Shown: one piece after another, positions 1 to 12,000 of the stretch | Position numbering within the stretch: position 1 is the stretch's first letter | Layout of the letters: each line of letters opens with the position of its first letter | The notes under the pieces: model-generated | The model's input: only the letters and a program-made list of their open reading frames with translations | The model's database searches: none | Told to the model about the DNA's origin: nothing | Source of the DNA: Polytrichum commune | Taxonomy: Eukaryota; Streptophyta; Polytrichopsida; Polytrichales; Polytrichaceae | Reading direction: 5' to 3' | DNA: 64,000 nt | NCBI GenBank assembly: GCA_950295325.1 | Contig: OX485809.1 | Span: 24,056,001-24,120,000, forward strand | Program-made: the position numbers and the translations under genes

Positions 1-149
1 AATCAAGAACTTCGTTTTTACAATACTTAGGAATTGTATTATATTTACACCTTGATCCCTATCGTATGTTGCAATCCCTCAACATAATCCACTTTCACTC
101 TACATCGTGGGACGCAACATAACATATGAATTGGACCTAAACATGACCT

Positions 150-1110
150 TGCCCTCCCACCTATGAAAGTAAACTCTAAACCCTCAACCCTAAACTCTAA
201 ACTATGAATATAAGGTATATTTAGAATATGACTTAAACTATTATTGTGGGAAACTTTGAGCCCTTACATATTATTGGTATACTATAAATATCCTATACTA
301 AGTTGCTCACATTTATTAAGTAATCTATTCCTTGATGAGATGGGAATATCCCTAATTATGGCAAATAATTGCAAGGGGGGTGGACTCTAGGTATGTGGGT
401 GGTGGCTATGTCCATATAAATCTTAAATATATATTCATTATAAGTTTAAACCTCAAAATCCAAATCTCCATACCCTAAGCTCTAAACCCTACACCCTTTA
501 AATTTAGCATCAAATGGGACGAATATTTGAGACATAACTTGTGGAGCATGTTATAGTAAGATACAAACATGTTATATTAAGTTAACTACATTTGAATAAC
601 AAATTCCTTAATGAGATGGGCAAACCCCTAATTATGGCAAATAATTGCAAGGAGGGGTGGGATCTAGGTATGTGAGTGGTGGCTATGTCCATACACACAT
701 TAAACATGTATGCATTATAAACTCAAACCTCATAATCCAAACTTCCAAACCGTGAGCCCCAAACCCTAGACCCTAAGCCCTTAAATTTAGCACCAAGTGA
801 GACGAATGTTTATGACATAACTAGCCAAGCATGTTACTAGTATGATATAAACATGCCCTATTTAAGTTAATCACATTTATCAAGTAATGAATTCATTAAT
901 GAGATGGACAAATCCCTAATTAGGGTAGTTAATCGCAAGGGCAACTCTAGGTATGTGGGTAGTAGGTGTGTCCATATAAACCTTAAATATGAATGAATTG
1001 TAAGCTTAAAACTCATAATACAAACTTCCAAATTCCAAGGCCCAAACCCTAAACCCTACATTCTAAACCCTTAAATTTAGCACTTTAAAGTTGTGGCTTA
1101 GTTTGCATAT
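150..1110. repeat. Tandem repeat, ~280-bp unit, with telomere-like motifs
   Basis: Three diverged units follow one another. The landmark 'atgaga' of the phrase for a short conserved block recurs at about 335, 611 and 899, giving spacings of 276 and 288 bp. Each unit contains a block rich in CCCTAAA-like words (near 165-200, 470-500, 745-785 and 1040-1075) that resemble the plant telomere repeat CCCTAAA, followed by 'aaatttagca'. The sequences at 223-260 and 1233-1270 (aaactatt.ttgtg core) also match each other and bracket the array. No coding potential is seen. It looks like a short satellite or subtelomere-like tandem repeat. Confidence 0.75.
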
Positions 1111-1772
1111 ATTAGTTTATGTCCTTGCATCATGAAAATGTATTTGTACTTGCCTCAAAGTTGAAAGGACATTGCACCATGGTCCATCTTGGTGACTCAC
1201 TCCATGGTGAGTAAACCCTAGTATAGGGTATTTTGAAATACGACTTAAACTATTCTTGTGAGAAATCTTGGGGGGGGGGGGGGGCGCTTAGAATATATTT
1301 GTGGTGAGATGATTTGTATAGGTTCTCCCCCCTCTCTCCATGTGGCTTTTGAGCACACAATGCACTTCAAATTTTGAGCACGTAGTCCTTATCTCAAATT
1401 TTACTAAACACTTGTCTTATATTATATGACCCACGTATCTTAACATATGAATAATATGACTCCAAAACAACCTCATATGAATAACCAAGCAAGTTGATAT
1501 AATTTGGATGTTGATATACGGACATCCAAAACTTGTCTTAATCTATTCATGACCCTATATAAACAACGCGAGTATTCATGTTGTCACTTCATTATTTGGA
1601 CTTCATTATTCATGAGGAGACGACGAGAGATGTCAATTGTCTCATGGGATTATGTAGGCTGATGTACCTTAATTATACGTAAGCTTCATCAGCAGCAGTG
1701 TCAACACGCTTTCCCCATCTTCTGGGCATCTTCGTGAATATTATACTTATTGAGCTTCTATAAAACAACATG
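1111..1772. other. Non-coding, contains a poly-G run
   Basis: No gene-like open frame is visible. A 15-base G run lies at 1270-1284. The rest is unremarkable AT-rich sequence. Confidence 0.5.
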
Positions 1773-1993
1773 CTACACTAAATATTGTATTAGTGTCACT
1801 TACTATTTGGAATTACGCAATGCTATAATTATTTACACTATATCTCATTTTTGGGCTACCAAAGGTCAGATTGGTTGTTTGGACGTTATAGAATATTAAC
1901 ATCTTTATTTGGTAAAAACCTACATTAACAGAGTGAAAAAAGCATTGTGTAACTCCAAATAGTAAGTGACACTACATATCATATTTAGTGTAG
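1773..1993. mobile_element. MITE with ~54-bp terminal inverted repeats
   Basis: The left end begins CTACACTAAATATTG and the right end, read on the minus strand, begins CTACACTAAATATGA. The two arms match over about 54 bases with few mismatches, including the shared block GTCACTTACTATTTGGA, and enclose about 110 bp of AT-rich sequence with no reading frame. This is the structure of a miniature inverted-repeat element. No perfect target duplication is visible. Related ends occur at 4363 and 41181. Confidence 0.75.
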
Positions 1994-2787
1994 TAAGAAG
2001 GATATTTTTATTATAAATGAGTGGTGACATTGGGCAGCCAGGGCTAGACACCCACTTCTTTGAGATGTGCCCCCACCAACATTACTCAAGATGAAAACGC
2101 AATCAATTATATCATAGCATGTATTTTCCTTTTTAAACGATTTGCCCCGGGAATTAGCATTAGAGGTCCTGAAGTAGTCTCGAGAGACCCACTCAAGATT
2201 AATTAATCACAAATCTTTGGGGGTCGTATTTTACTAAACTTCTTTTACCTGGGTAATATTGGTGGGGGCACAACACAAAGAGGTGGCACTGGTGTCTAGC
2301 CATGACGGTGAAATTGAGGGGCATGCTGTAAGATAAGATGGCCCAATTCTAGAGAAAGGAGAGAGTGAATTGTCGCATACAATCATACCCCTCATTCATC
2401 CAACATAAAGCGCAGATGTTAATTTTAGATTAGTTGACGCCGGAGTTGCCTTGACAGATTATGAATTAGTCTAGTCCAAGTCATTTGAGATGAACCGGTC
2501 ACAAACTTATAAGGGGTCAAGTTTTTATGTTTGATGGACGAGAGGTATGCTTGAATGCAATAATTCCTTCATTTTTTATGGAAATAAGACAATTTTGGTG
2601 ATAAAGGGTTAAGTTATGGAGACGTCTAATCTCATCCCCACCAATTTAAAGGTGAAACTTAACAACGTTGTAGTCATCCACGTCCTCTCATTATCACTAA
2701 ATTAGATGTGTTATTTCTTCTTTAACTGTTTTTCTCAACCCTTCAAATCTGCAACATATAGAGGGGGCGAGTTTCAACTACTCTATA
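1994..2787. other. Non-coding, nothing recognised
   Basis: No open frame of note and no repeat shared with the rest of the window was noticed in this stretch. Confidence 0.4.
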
Positions 2788-2905
2788 ATGAAATGAAATT
2801 GATTTCGAAGTCCAAGAAGCCATATGGCTTATGGGACTAAAGGTACACTCAAGATGGTGACAAAAATGCTAATTCCCTAAAGTAACGGAGTGTAGTGGCC
2901 TTTCT
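2788..2905 (+). repeat. Flanking direct repeat, left copy
   Basis: The block with 'aatgaaatgaaattgatt' and, later, 'ctaaagtaac.gagtgt' recurs at about 3706-3832 in the same orientation, with roughly 80% identity by eye. The two copies bracket the P unit at 2906-3680. Confidence 0.65.
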
Positions 2906-3680
2906 TTACAACAACACAAACTCAACACTACGTGTGAATTTTGTATTCGCGGACTGCGATGCTCCGAATTGGCTGCATGGTTGTAAGAGGTAGTAGCTAG
3001 GTACACAAAGTTTTAAGTTGAATAAATTATAAGCTAAGCAACGATCCCGTACCCTAGTACATATAACACGTGCCAGTTGTGAGTTGCACATCAACATTTG
3101 GTCAATACGTTGAAGCTTCTTAGTAAAGTTAGCTCGCTCTTCAAGTTAAGTTATTATTCTAAATCTAGCTTTCCATCTGAATGATGACAACTCCTGCTTC
3201 AAGTTTTTGGGTTTGCAGTGACATGATAACTTATAAGTGAGAGACATCCAAAACACTATTTTTTTTTCGTGTTTTTTTTTTCGTTTACTTTGGATAGAAA
3301 TGACACATTTAAAATAAAACAAATATGTAGAGTTGGAAGTGTCCGTTATAAGCCCACATACTGATGTAGTTTGTTCCGTTTGGCACAAAAAACACAGTTG
3401 TTAAGTTACCTTTTAAATATATTTTTAGCATGTGCCATTTCAATTTTGTATTCTCTCTTGGTGTTGAATGATATGAAATCTTCATCAAAACCTTTTCAAG
3501 GTACTTTGTGTGGATGTCCCAAAAATTAAATTTGCCCAACAACAAGCAACTATCACTATCTACCAACAACTCACCATGACAATCTATGTGACCATTGCAT
3601 AGCTTCAAATAGCGTATGCATTGCAGGCCTGAATTGGGTTCCAAAACTTTGTAGGGCTTGTGCACTAGTAACTAAGCATT
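2906..3680 (-). repeat. Dispersed unit P, copy 1, with decayed minus-strand frame
   Basis: About 775 bp here match 25735-26530 in the same orientation, sharing long blocks such as 'aataaattataagctaagca' and 'gttggaagtgtccgttata'. The minus strand holds a 118-codon open frame (3309-3665) that includes VPNGTNYI and AYNGHFQLYI, and the second copy keeps these same words. Conservation of these words in two copies hints that P derives from an exon, but I do not recognise the family. At 25.7 kb P lies downstream of the NBS-LRR relic, so it may be part of that gene's duplicated 3' flank. Confidence 0.65.
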
Positions 3681-3705
3681 AAATCTGGTTGATTTGTTGG
3701 ATCCA

Positions 3706-3832
3706 ATGAAATGAAATTGATTTTAATTTAAAAGTCTTGGAAGCAAAACAAACTTAAGAGACTAAAAGTACATCAAGATGGTGTTAAAATAGGTAATTAC
3801 CTAAAGTAACAGAGTGTGCTGACCTCAATAAA
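3706..3832 (+). repeat. Flanking direct repeat, right copy
   Basis: This is the second copy of the block at 2788-2905. See that entry for the match. Confidence 0.6.
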
Positions 3833-4165
3833 ATAGGAGGGTCCAACCATGATAAGTTGTACCAAAATAGTGTCATGCGTCACCATTTTCTCAATGTTCT
3901 TGACACTTCTTTTAATAATCACCATGTTTTTTTGTTCTTTTTAAACTTCATATAGATGAAGTGTTTTTTGATTATGCTTTTTGAAAAATTTGGGATCATC
4001 CTAATCGCTAGAGGTAAGAGATTGTGTTACTTTTTTTTTACACGTTTGGTTTTTGTTGGGATGTTGAGGGAGAAAGAGAGGTGTTTGCTTCCCTATAAAT
4101 TTCAAAATGTATTAGCAATAGTCTGAGTCTCAGGTCCACTTGATTATCATGTTGATATAGTTGTT
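3833..4165. other. Non-coding, nothing recognised
   Basis: AT-rich sequence with poly-T tracts. No gene or repeat match was noticed. Confidence 0.35.
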
Positions 4166-4362
4166 TGGGAGATTTCTGGGCATAAACAGTTGAGATCCTG
4201 GTGTTGTTAATATAAACTGGTTGCATGCTGACGTCTTTTGGTTTTTTTCCTTATTAAATTGGAGAATATTTCATAAATTATTTTGGATCGATCAGTAATT
4301 TTTGAAAAGTCTTGAATTTGAAACTCAGTTGTTTCTGAAACTCAACTGGTTCGTCTGTAACT
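4166..4362 (-). repeat. Dispersed repeat R1, diverged copy
   Basis: In reverse orientation this matches the R1 family, whose plus-strand landmarks are 'acatgtaactggttggac', 'aacactaggatcttgac' and 'ttatgcccaaaaatctccc'. The copy is diverged and ends directly where the MITE at 4363 begins. Confidence 0.55.
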
Positions 4363-4630
4363 ACACTAACTATGACATTTAGTGTCTCCAATTCTAATTG
4401 TAAACCATAATGTAGTGTCACCAGCAATATTTGTCATTCCTTATAAAAAAAATTGGGGGGTTATAGAGTTAAAATGTTGCAATTACTGTCATTTACTAAG
4501 TGGATTTTTATCCAAATTTCAATCATCCTCGATAGTATTTGTTCACTTATTCAAAAGAAGTGTCATCCAAAAAGGTATCACAATGACATAAAATACCATA
4601 TGACACTAAATACCATATTTAGTGCAATTG
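4363..4630 (+). mobile_element. MITE related to the elements at 1773 and 41181
   Basis: The left end CTACACTAACTATGAC and the right end, read on the minus strand as GCACTAAATATGGTATTTAG, resemble the ends of the 1773 element. The body (for example 'ccaattctaattgt', then 'ttgtcattc', then 'gcaattact') matches the reverse complement of about 40990-41181. It carries no open frame that is kept between copies. Confidence 0.6.
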
Positions 4631-5541
4631 TCGGCTCTCCTTTTGTGCACTCACATATAACTCATATGTGTTATGAAAAGGTGCACATGCCGGGACTTAG
4701 GTACTCCATCATGAATTCGTGAAAACTTTCCGAACATGTTCCTCATCAACGTCAACAAGGGAGATCGTCTTCACCATTCAACCACCACTATGAAGTGAGA
4801 ACAAAGTATTGTATGATGATGCCAAGATGGCATCAAATATGGCCAAGTCTCTCAGATGCAGTGAAGGAGCGCTACTACATCAACAAGCATGATTAAATGC
4901 ATCTGCAATCCACATAGACATAGAGATTATATTCAATGTTTGAAATCCACAACTACATTTTGAAAATTTCACATGTAGATGCATAAGCATTAGTAAACGA
5001 TCTCAGTTTAGTCAATGCCTTTAATAAAAACTTACAAACACTCTATTTGTTATATTTTTGTCCACCTCTCCTTAACACATTTACTTTCATAATTTGTGTT
5101 TATGCAATCGTGCGATTGAAAAAGGTCGGTAGCTCTCATGAAATTCTCTCTACTACCCATGTTAGTTATGCCTTCTATTCTAAATTATCCCTACCGCCTA
5201 GACCTTATTACTTTCATGTTACCGGTGATACTATTCTTGAAGGTTGTACATGTACCGCCCACCCCCCGATATTGGTTGAAACTCATGGATGCACTACCTT
5301 ATAAATTGACCTACTCACAACGATAGTGATCTTGAGGCGTTGACCAACTTAGTCCTCTTAACTCTAACACTAATGCAGTAGATACTTCTTATTATTAGGG
5401 AGATGAAGGGAAGACATACACAAGTCTCAGCTCTCCAAAACTTCTTGGAACTAATTGCTCACACGATGAACAAGCCGTAAATCACAAACACAAACAAGTT
5501 AGGAATCCCTTCCAACCCAAATATTAATATTCCAAGGACCA
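4631..5541. other. Non-coding, nothing recognised
   Basis: Two short overlapping open frames near 5047-5326 show no recognisable domain and have AT-rich chance-like composition. No gene is supported. Confidence 0.4.
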
Positions 5542-5729
5542 ACACTATTATATACATTAGCAAGGTCATGCACCGCAAAACTTCACCACTTCCTTGTACT
5601 GTTCACTCGCATTTACACTTTCTAAGTGGGTAGTAGGATTTATGGCCTAAGAAACCCTCAGTTCATTATCTTAAGCAACAATTCTTATGGGGTCATCCTG
5701 AAGGGTACAAGCACCCCTCTTATATTATC
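5542..5729 (+). repeat. 188-bp perfect direct repeat, copy 1
   Basis: Begins 'acactattatatacattag' and ends 'ctcttatattatc'. I compared it base by base with 8866-9053 and found no differences. After the right end the two copies continue into unrelated sequence (cttcataaatc here, gcgccaagggg there). Before the left end they also differ. Confidence 0.95.
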
Positions 5730-8700
5730 CTTCATAAATCTTCTCCTTCGTTGATAATTATGGTTACCTCCTCAAAAACAACATCATTCTATCTTTGGCT
5801 AATTACTTAATAAAGAGAAACTCCTTGCCATAATAGCCCATACATAAACGACATGAGGGCCATTTGTTAAAGAAACAAGAAATTAAAGGAAATTGCAAGA
5901 TAGACTAAAAGACACCCAAATCTTGATATTAGCTACCTTGGCACCAAGGTGCCTAATTTCAATTTGTTGACAATTTGTAAAAAATTCTTAAAAGCCTTGG
6001 AAAGTGGTACGAAGGCCATTTGTAAACAATTGGAGAAAAATAAAGCAATATTCTAAAGAAACTTAAGAGTACTCATATTTTGATATTAGTTACCTCGGAG
6101 TTGAAAACATATTGTTGTAACCCAAAAAAGAAAAAAAAAGAAAAAAAAACCAACCTTGAATCCCAACTCCTCGAAGTTAGGCACATGTCAAGGCCAACAT
6201 TCTTTTACCTTGGCTTACCAAACTATGTTTCAAAATCGGCATTTCCAAACCCCTAGACTGCCAACTCTTGAAAAATGGAGGGGGAAAACATGACCCATCA
6301 TTTTGGGAGCCAATAAAATACAACATCTGGTCTTAAATGTTTATAATAAGTATTTTTATATTTTTGTAAAGTAGTCATCTTTGAGGTGGGGTGTCACTAG
6401 ACTTACCAAAATGGCCACATACATGCACATGTTGTGCGTGGCCCCAAGTTCCACCTCTCCAGTCCAAGATGTCTTTTTATGAAAACCTCTAGTTTTGGGC
6501 ATGTGTGGCCTCCACTTGAGCATGCCACCATGATCCCTGACCACTTATGATGCTGTTGAAATCATGCAAATTTTAATTAAATTTTGATTAGATTGTATAA
6601 TTGAAACCTACACTCCAGAGAGAGCTGACTAATCTTGTCTTGATTAGACTCTTGTTAGGATATGTTATCCCTCTTGTAGAGTTATGTTAAGTAGTGTTAT
6701 TGACAACATACATCCCTATAGTAGGGTCTTGATAATCAATTGGTAATTTATTCAATATTCCTCATATTGGTGGTTCATACTATTCATAGAACCGATAGAG
6801 CATCTTTTTCCTCGCTGGGTGGTACGAGTGACATACTTTCTACCTCTTGGTATAAGTCCAGTATATATTCAGTATATATTTGTCACCATACTTTCTTTAT
6901 AAGAATACCTCCAATTCGTATACCTCAATCTTTCCTCATACTTACTGTTTAGACCTCCCATAATACATCGCCTGGTTTATCAACAGTTTTCGAAACTTGA
7001 ATTCCCCTTACTAAATTCATCAAGAACTTCGCAGGTTTAGTAGAAACCCTTGTTCTCAGATGCTCAATTATATGTGTCAATGGTACTTCCATATGACTTT
7101 GGTTGTGTATACATATACAGGGTAGGGAACAGTTCTGGTTCCTATTCGCTGTACTCAAGAATAATAAAAAATTCTTTGTCCTTCGCATATGGTTAAGCAT
7201 TGACTCTGACATAACCATATAGTTCTTTCTCCTATTCCATATCATACATACCCAATACTTTCCTATGTTAATTTCAGAGCCCAAAGGTTCTTTAAGAATC
7301 CTTAGTCTCAGATGGTCACTCGTATGTGCTTCATTAGCAACTGTATTAGACTTAGTTAAGTGTACAGACTGCTTATAGAGTAAGGATCTGTCTTGTGTTA
7401 TGTCCACTGCTTCGTCAAATTATACAAGAAATATCAGTAAATAACATATCATTCTCATATGGCTTTGTATAGGTTGGATCTTACATACTCTTGTAATTTC
7501 TCAACCTGTCTGGTATTGTGGACCCTATACTCTCATATGGTCATTTCCAGAATTTATGACAAGTGGTCCTGAATACAGACTTATTTGAACTTCAGTGAAA
7601 GCTTTATTCTCTTAGCTATCCCGCAAGTCATCAAATCACTTTTGAGTGTAAGCCCTTTTACACTCTACCTTCACTGTATCTTTCTGATGTCCTTTATCTC
7701 ACATGGTTACTATGGATGTGCTTAAGGGCACCATCCATAGATCTTTATTTCTCTCCTTATCTGGTCCTAAATTTTATAACAGAACAGTACCAATACTCAG
7801 CTGGTAATGTAGTCCTTGTAATCTGTCGAAATAGCTAATGACAGTAGTATTGATTGATATTTAGTAATAAGCAGGGAAAGAATACAGAAAATATCTCTGC
7901 CCATATTATAGTTCATATATCCTAATTATTCGAAATACTGGGTATATATCAATCAGTATGTAGAGATAGTAATATTGTTTTTCTTCAAGAAAGAGAAACT
8001 CATAGTTCGTGTTCCAAATTTCAAGAAGAAATTTCTTGTGAGTGTTGCTATAAGTGGACAATTCTCCGGAATGTGCATAGCACTTGTAGAAGAGGTCCTC
8101 ACCTGTGCCCATACTCCCCAACATTACAAGAACATAAGTTAGTGGAGCGTACATCAGGTGTATTCAGACCTTCTTACTTGTTATCGATGTCAACAAGCCT
8201 ATACATCTTCCATGGGAAATCTTGATATACAACATCAATATTTGCATATACTTGTAAGAATCTTGAAGCAACAAATAGGGAGATTATAAGTTTATAACTA
8301 GATCACCCATATATTACTACTCATATAGTGCATTTTTTTGTAGTAACACTACTCATATTTCAGCACCTTGAACTCGCTGTTTGATGAACTCATCTTGCTC
8401 ATCTTTGATGTCACTACTCAGTTCGGGAGTAGGATGTACTACTGTCTTTGCGATTCGACTTTAGAAGCTCTCTCAGGAATCACAGAGGCTACGGTGAGTA
8501 CTTGTAGGTAACTGATTCTGTGGCAAGTTCGGAGGATGCTACGGCCAGCTATCTGTAGAAATCTCAGTATATCTCGGCCTCGCTCTCAGTCTGTAGACTA
8601 CTACGACGTCTTTTACTGTAGCAATTAGCGCCTGTTTCTAGCACAATTCTTTGGGCTGTGATCCTCACGTTTTGCCTGACTCAGCCTTTGCCTAACTCAA

Positions 8701-8832
8701 CCTGGGTGACACAGTAGTGACGTACCACGCCATTGGGCTGGTTATATATAGTACTCTTTTCTTGTCATTTTTTCTTTTTACGGGCAGCCCTTGCGGAATT
8801 TTTGGTGGCCCGTACTTGCAAAATTTCAAGAA

Positions 8833-8834
<2 letters not shown>
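5730..8834. other. Unclassified AT-rich region between the 188-bp repeats
   Basis: No supported gene. An A-rich tract lies near 6123-6150. From about 6554 the sequence has the texture of a long terminal repeat or non-coding part of an LTR element, with TGTTG at 6554 and CAACA at 6708. However, no target duplication or primer binding site fits, so I do not call one. A 152-codon minus-strand frame at 6949-7407 shows no recognisable domain. Confidence 0.4.

Positions 8835-8864
<30 letters not shown>
8835..8864 (+). repeat. (AG)15 microsatellite
   Basis: About 15 AG units, immediately left of the second 188-bp repeat copy. Confidence 0.95.
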
Positions 8865-8865
<1 letters not shown>

Positions 8866-8868
<3 letters not shown>

Positions 8869-9053
8869 CTATTATATACATTAGCAAGGTCATGCACCGC
8901 AAAACTTCACCACTTCCTTGTACTGTTCACTCGCATTTACACTTTCTAAGTGGGTAGTAGGATTTATGGCCTAAGAAACCCTCAGTTCATTATCTTAAGC
9001 AACAATTCTTATGGGGTCATCCTGAAGGGTACAAGCACCCCTCTTATATTATC
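8866..9053 (+). repeat. 188-bp perfect direct repeat, copy 2
   Basis: Identical to 5542-5729. Its right edge is the left boundary of the GC-richer CACTA body at 9054, so the copy sits exactly at the truncation point of that element. Confidence 0.95.
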
Positions 9054-9077
9054 GCGCCAAGGGGTTGTGCTGTTGCC

Positions 9078-12000
9078 ATGGCCAAGTCAAAGCAGTCCAC
9101 GGAGAGCAAGAGGTCAAGCTCGAAGACTACTAAGTCGGCGAGGTCCTGTTGGTGTCGCCGTCCGACGCGGAGCAGTCGAGCGGGGAGGGGGCGAGCAGCA
9201 ACAGCGGCTGCGACACTGACACCGACGGCGACACCAACAGCGAGGATTCCGAGGCGAAGGCGCAGGTAGTGAAATCCAGGGCAGCTGCGGCTAAGCCGGG
9301 ATCGGCAAACGCGTACGAGGCGCAGAGACGGGCGAACATCGAGCGCAATCTCGCTCGATTTCGGGAGTTGGGCATCAGCAACCTGGCTGCAAGGATGGTG
9401 GGCGCAAACCTCTCCAAGCCTCCGAAGGCACCTGAGAGAGGGAAAAAACAACGCAGCTCCACCTCTTCCGAGTGCGTACGTGGGCCTATGTGCCTGTGGT
9501 ACTAAACCCTAATTTCGTTTATTAGCTCCTCCTCTAGCTCCAGCGTGTTTTGTTAATGGAGCCAATGCATAATCCTTATAAGGCCTCTGTAGAAGAAATA
9601 ATGATGTTGGTGGCGAACTTGCCGGACGAACGTGTGGAAGAAGTATTCCAGGGAGTTGCTAGATTGCCACAGATATCGAGTCATGTCTTGAATCGCATGG
9701 CAAATGTGATGTCTGACATATTTGCGGACTCTAGGGAGGCTCCCATTCCACATAACTGGAGGTCCACTCGGCAATCTATGTGGTGTACACAGGCCTTCCA
9801 GCCAACCTTCAAGTACGAGGAGATCCGCGAGGATAAGTAGGTCAAACTCAAAATCGAAGAATGGTGTTGACGATTCGGAGCCTTTTGAAGACGACGAGGA
9901 CAGGGAGTCAGAGGAGAGGGCGTTGGAGGAGGAGGAGGAGGAGCCAACCTCGCTTGTGCATTTGCACCCTAACCCAAAGGTAACGCATTATCAGGACAAT
10001 TCTTGACATACAATGTTTCTGTAGTCATTCTAGTCGTAGCTTCAGAAAGTATGGCTATGACTATGACTACCTTTAGTCACATCTGCCCTCAACTATGACT
10101 AGTTGTAGTCACGTAGTCCAAAAATCTGACTACATTTAGTCACGTAGTTGTAATTGCAATGATCCATTCCAATTAGGTCACGTCTGAGCTAATTGGTAAT
10201 CAAAGTAGATGATGCATCTCGAATTTGTTTGGTTTAGGGAGTGAAATGAACTTCAACTCGGTTCGTTTATGAACTGAAAGGATTGAGGATTATGCTTCTA
10301 ATTTACCCTAAAATCCCATGTTGTCTGTTGCTGCTATGCTCCTATGTGGAAAGCAGAAATCCGAACCGAAGAAGTCGGCACTTCACAAACAAATTTATGA
10401 GGCAGAGCGCACTGTAGTGGCCACGGTTACTCCGTTGGAAGAGGATGCGCCAGAACGGCCGCTGATCTCGCTGTGAAGAGGAAAGGTAAGCACTTTGTTA
10501 GTTCATCATAATGCACGTAAAGCATATTTATGCTTGTTTCCATAATTGTAGCAACAAATCCCTACCCTTTGTTGTGAAGTCTTTCATTACACCTACATGA
10601 TTTCTGTTTTTCATGTCATGTGCAGGAGCTGATGACGTCAGAACCAGTACAGTGGAATACGTCCTTCTCAATCCACCCCCGAGTTCAGGGTTCCAAAGCG
10701 CGTGACCCAAGGTTTGCCACGCCCCACGAGTGCACCCGCCGTGAAGATGTCGCAGACATCATGGCCCGGCAATTCAATGGAGCATGATTTCTATGAAGAG
10801 GAACCTCCACTGGACGATGTGGCGATTCCATCTTCAAATATCGATGATCGCGCTCCTGATTCAGAAGGTGATGAGGACGAGGATGCAACCATGTCACTGG
10901 ACCTGGAGATCAAGAAATTGGAGTTGCAGAAGTTGGAGTAGTTAAGTTCACAACGTCGACGACAAGGTGGACAACACGCGCATGCACAATACTCTGGAGG
11001 TAGTGCGCAGCATGGGCATGGACATGGAAGCGATAGGCTGGAGCGAGACATGGTGATGCGGAAGGAGGACTCAGAGCTACGCAGTCGTAGACGAAAGGTA
11101 GAGCTGCAGCATCAAATGGCAGTTCGGGAAAGAGAGCACCGTGGCAAGAAGAGGTACACAGTGGATGTTGACATGAAGGGCCATCCCTGCGGTCAAAACA
11201 AGCCATTGTGGATGACGTGCCTGCGGGGCCATGCCCAGGATGTGGACTTCAGCGTCGACAACTACCACAGGCACAACACAACGATGTTGCTTTCCATCAA
11301 GCAACGTGTCGACAACACCTTTGATTATGAGGGGGAACTTGGGCGAGTCACCGAGGAAGCCTTCCACTCGTTGTTGAAGAACCAGCTGAAGACTAAGAGA
11401 TATTAGCTGAAGAAGGCATTACTAGCTGGGAAGACGAAACCTAAGCACATTCGTCAAGACCATTGGGTGAGCCTCTCAAAGCTGATTGTGGAAGAGAGGA
11501 AGATAAAGGAGGCGGAGAAGCTAAAAGAGAACCGGGCACAGTTGAAGAGGCCATCGATATCGGCTCGGGACTCATATGAGATTGCAGCAAATTTGTTAAG
11601 TTTTGGACCACCAGCCATTATTTGAGGCAGTCAATGTTACATTAATCTTTCATGATAGGATTCAATGATCCACTTTGCAAGGGAAGACTATGTTGGTGCA
11701 GGCCATTGAATTGGAGAGGACTCTAACACGGCAAGAACTTGACTTGTCCATGCGAAAGGAAAGGGAGGCCGTAATTAGGAAGGCAGGTGGCAACCATGTC
11801 TCATCCATGTCTCCAGGAGGAAGCAGATTTGATCGCAGCTCGCCGTCCAACATGCATTCAAAAATGGTGCCGGATAGAGACATACACAGACGCATGGATG
11901 GGTTAGAGGAGAGCATGAAGTTGATATTAGCTGTCTTGAAGATTCCACAGGTAGACGTCGTACTTCCTCCAAATGTACAGTTGGAAGCCGTAGCTGCAAG

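Noticed and set aside
6554-6708. TGTTG...CAACA ends resembling a short LTR or TRIM
   Set aside because: The flanking 5-mers differ (gatgc and tacat), no primer binding site follows and no second copy exists in the window.
6949-7407. 152-codon minus-strand frame
   Set aside because: No recognisable domain, AT-rich chance-like composition and no splice context.
8347-8352. CACTAC words at 8347 and 8412 as candidate left ends of the CACTA element
   Set aside because: The sequence after CACTACT differs from the right terminus and no TAGTC motif cluster follows.
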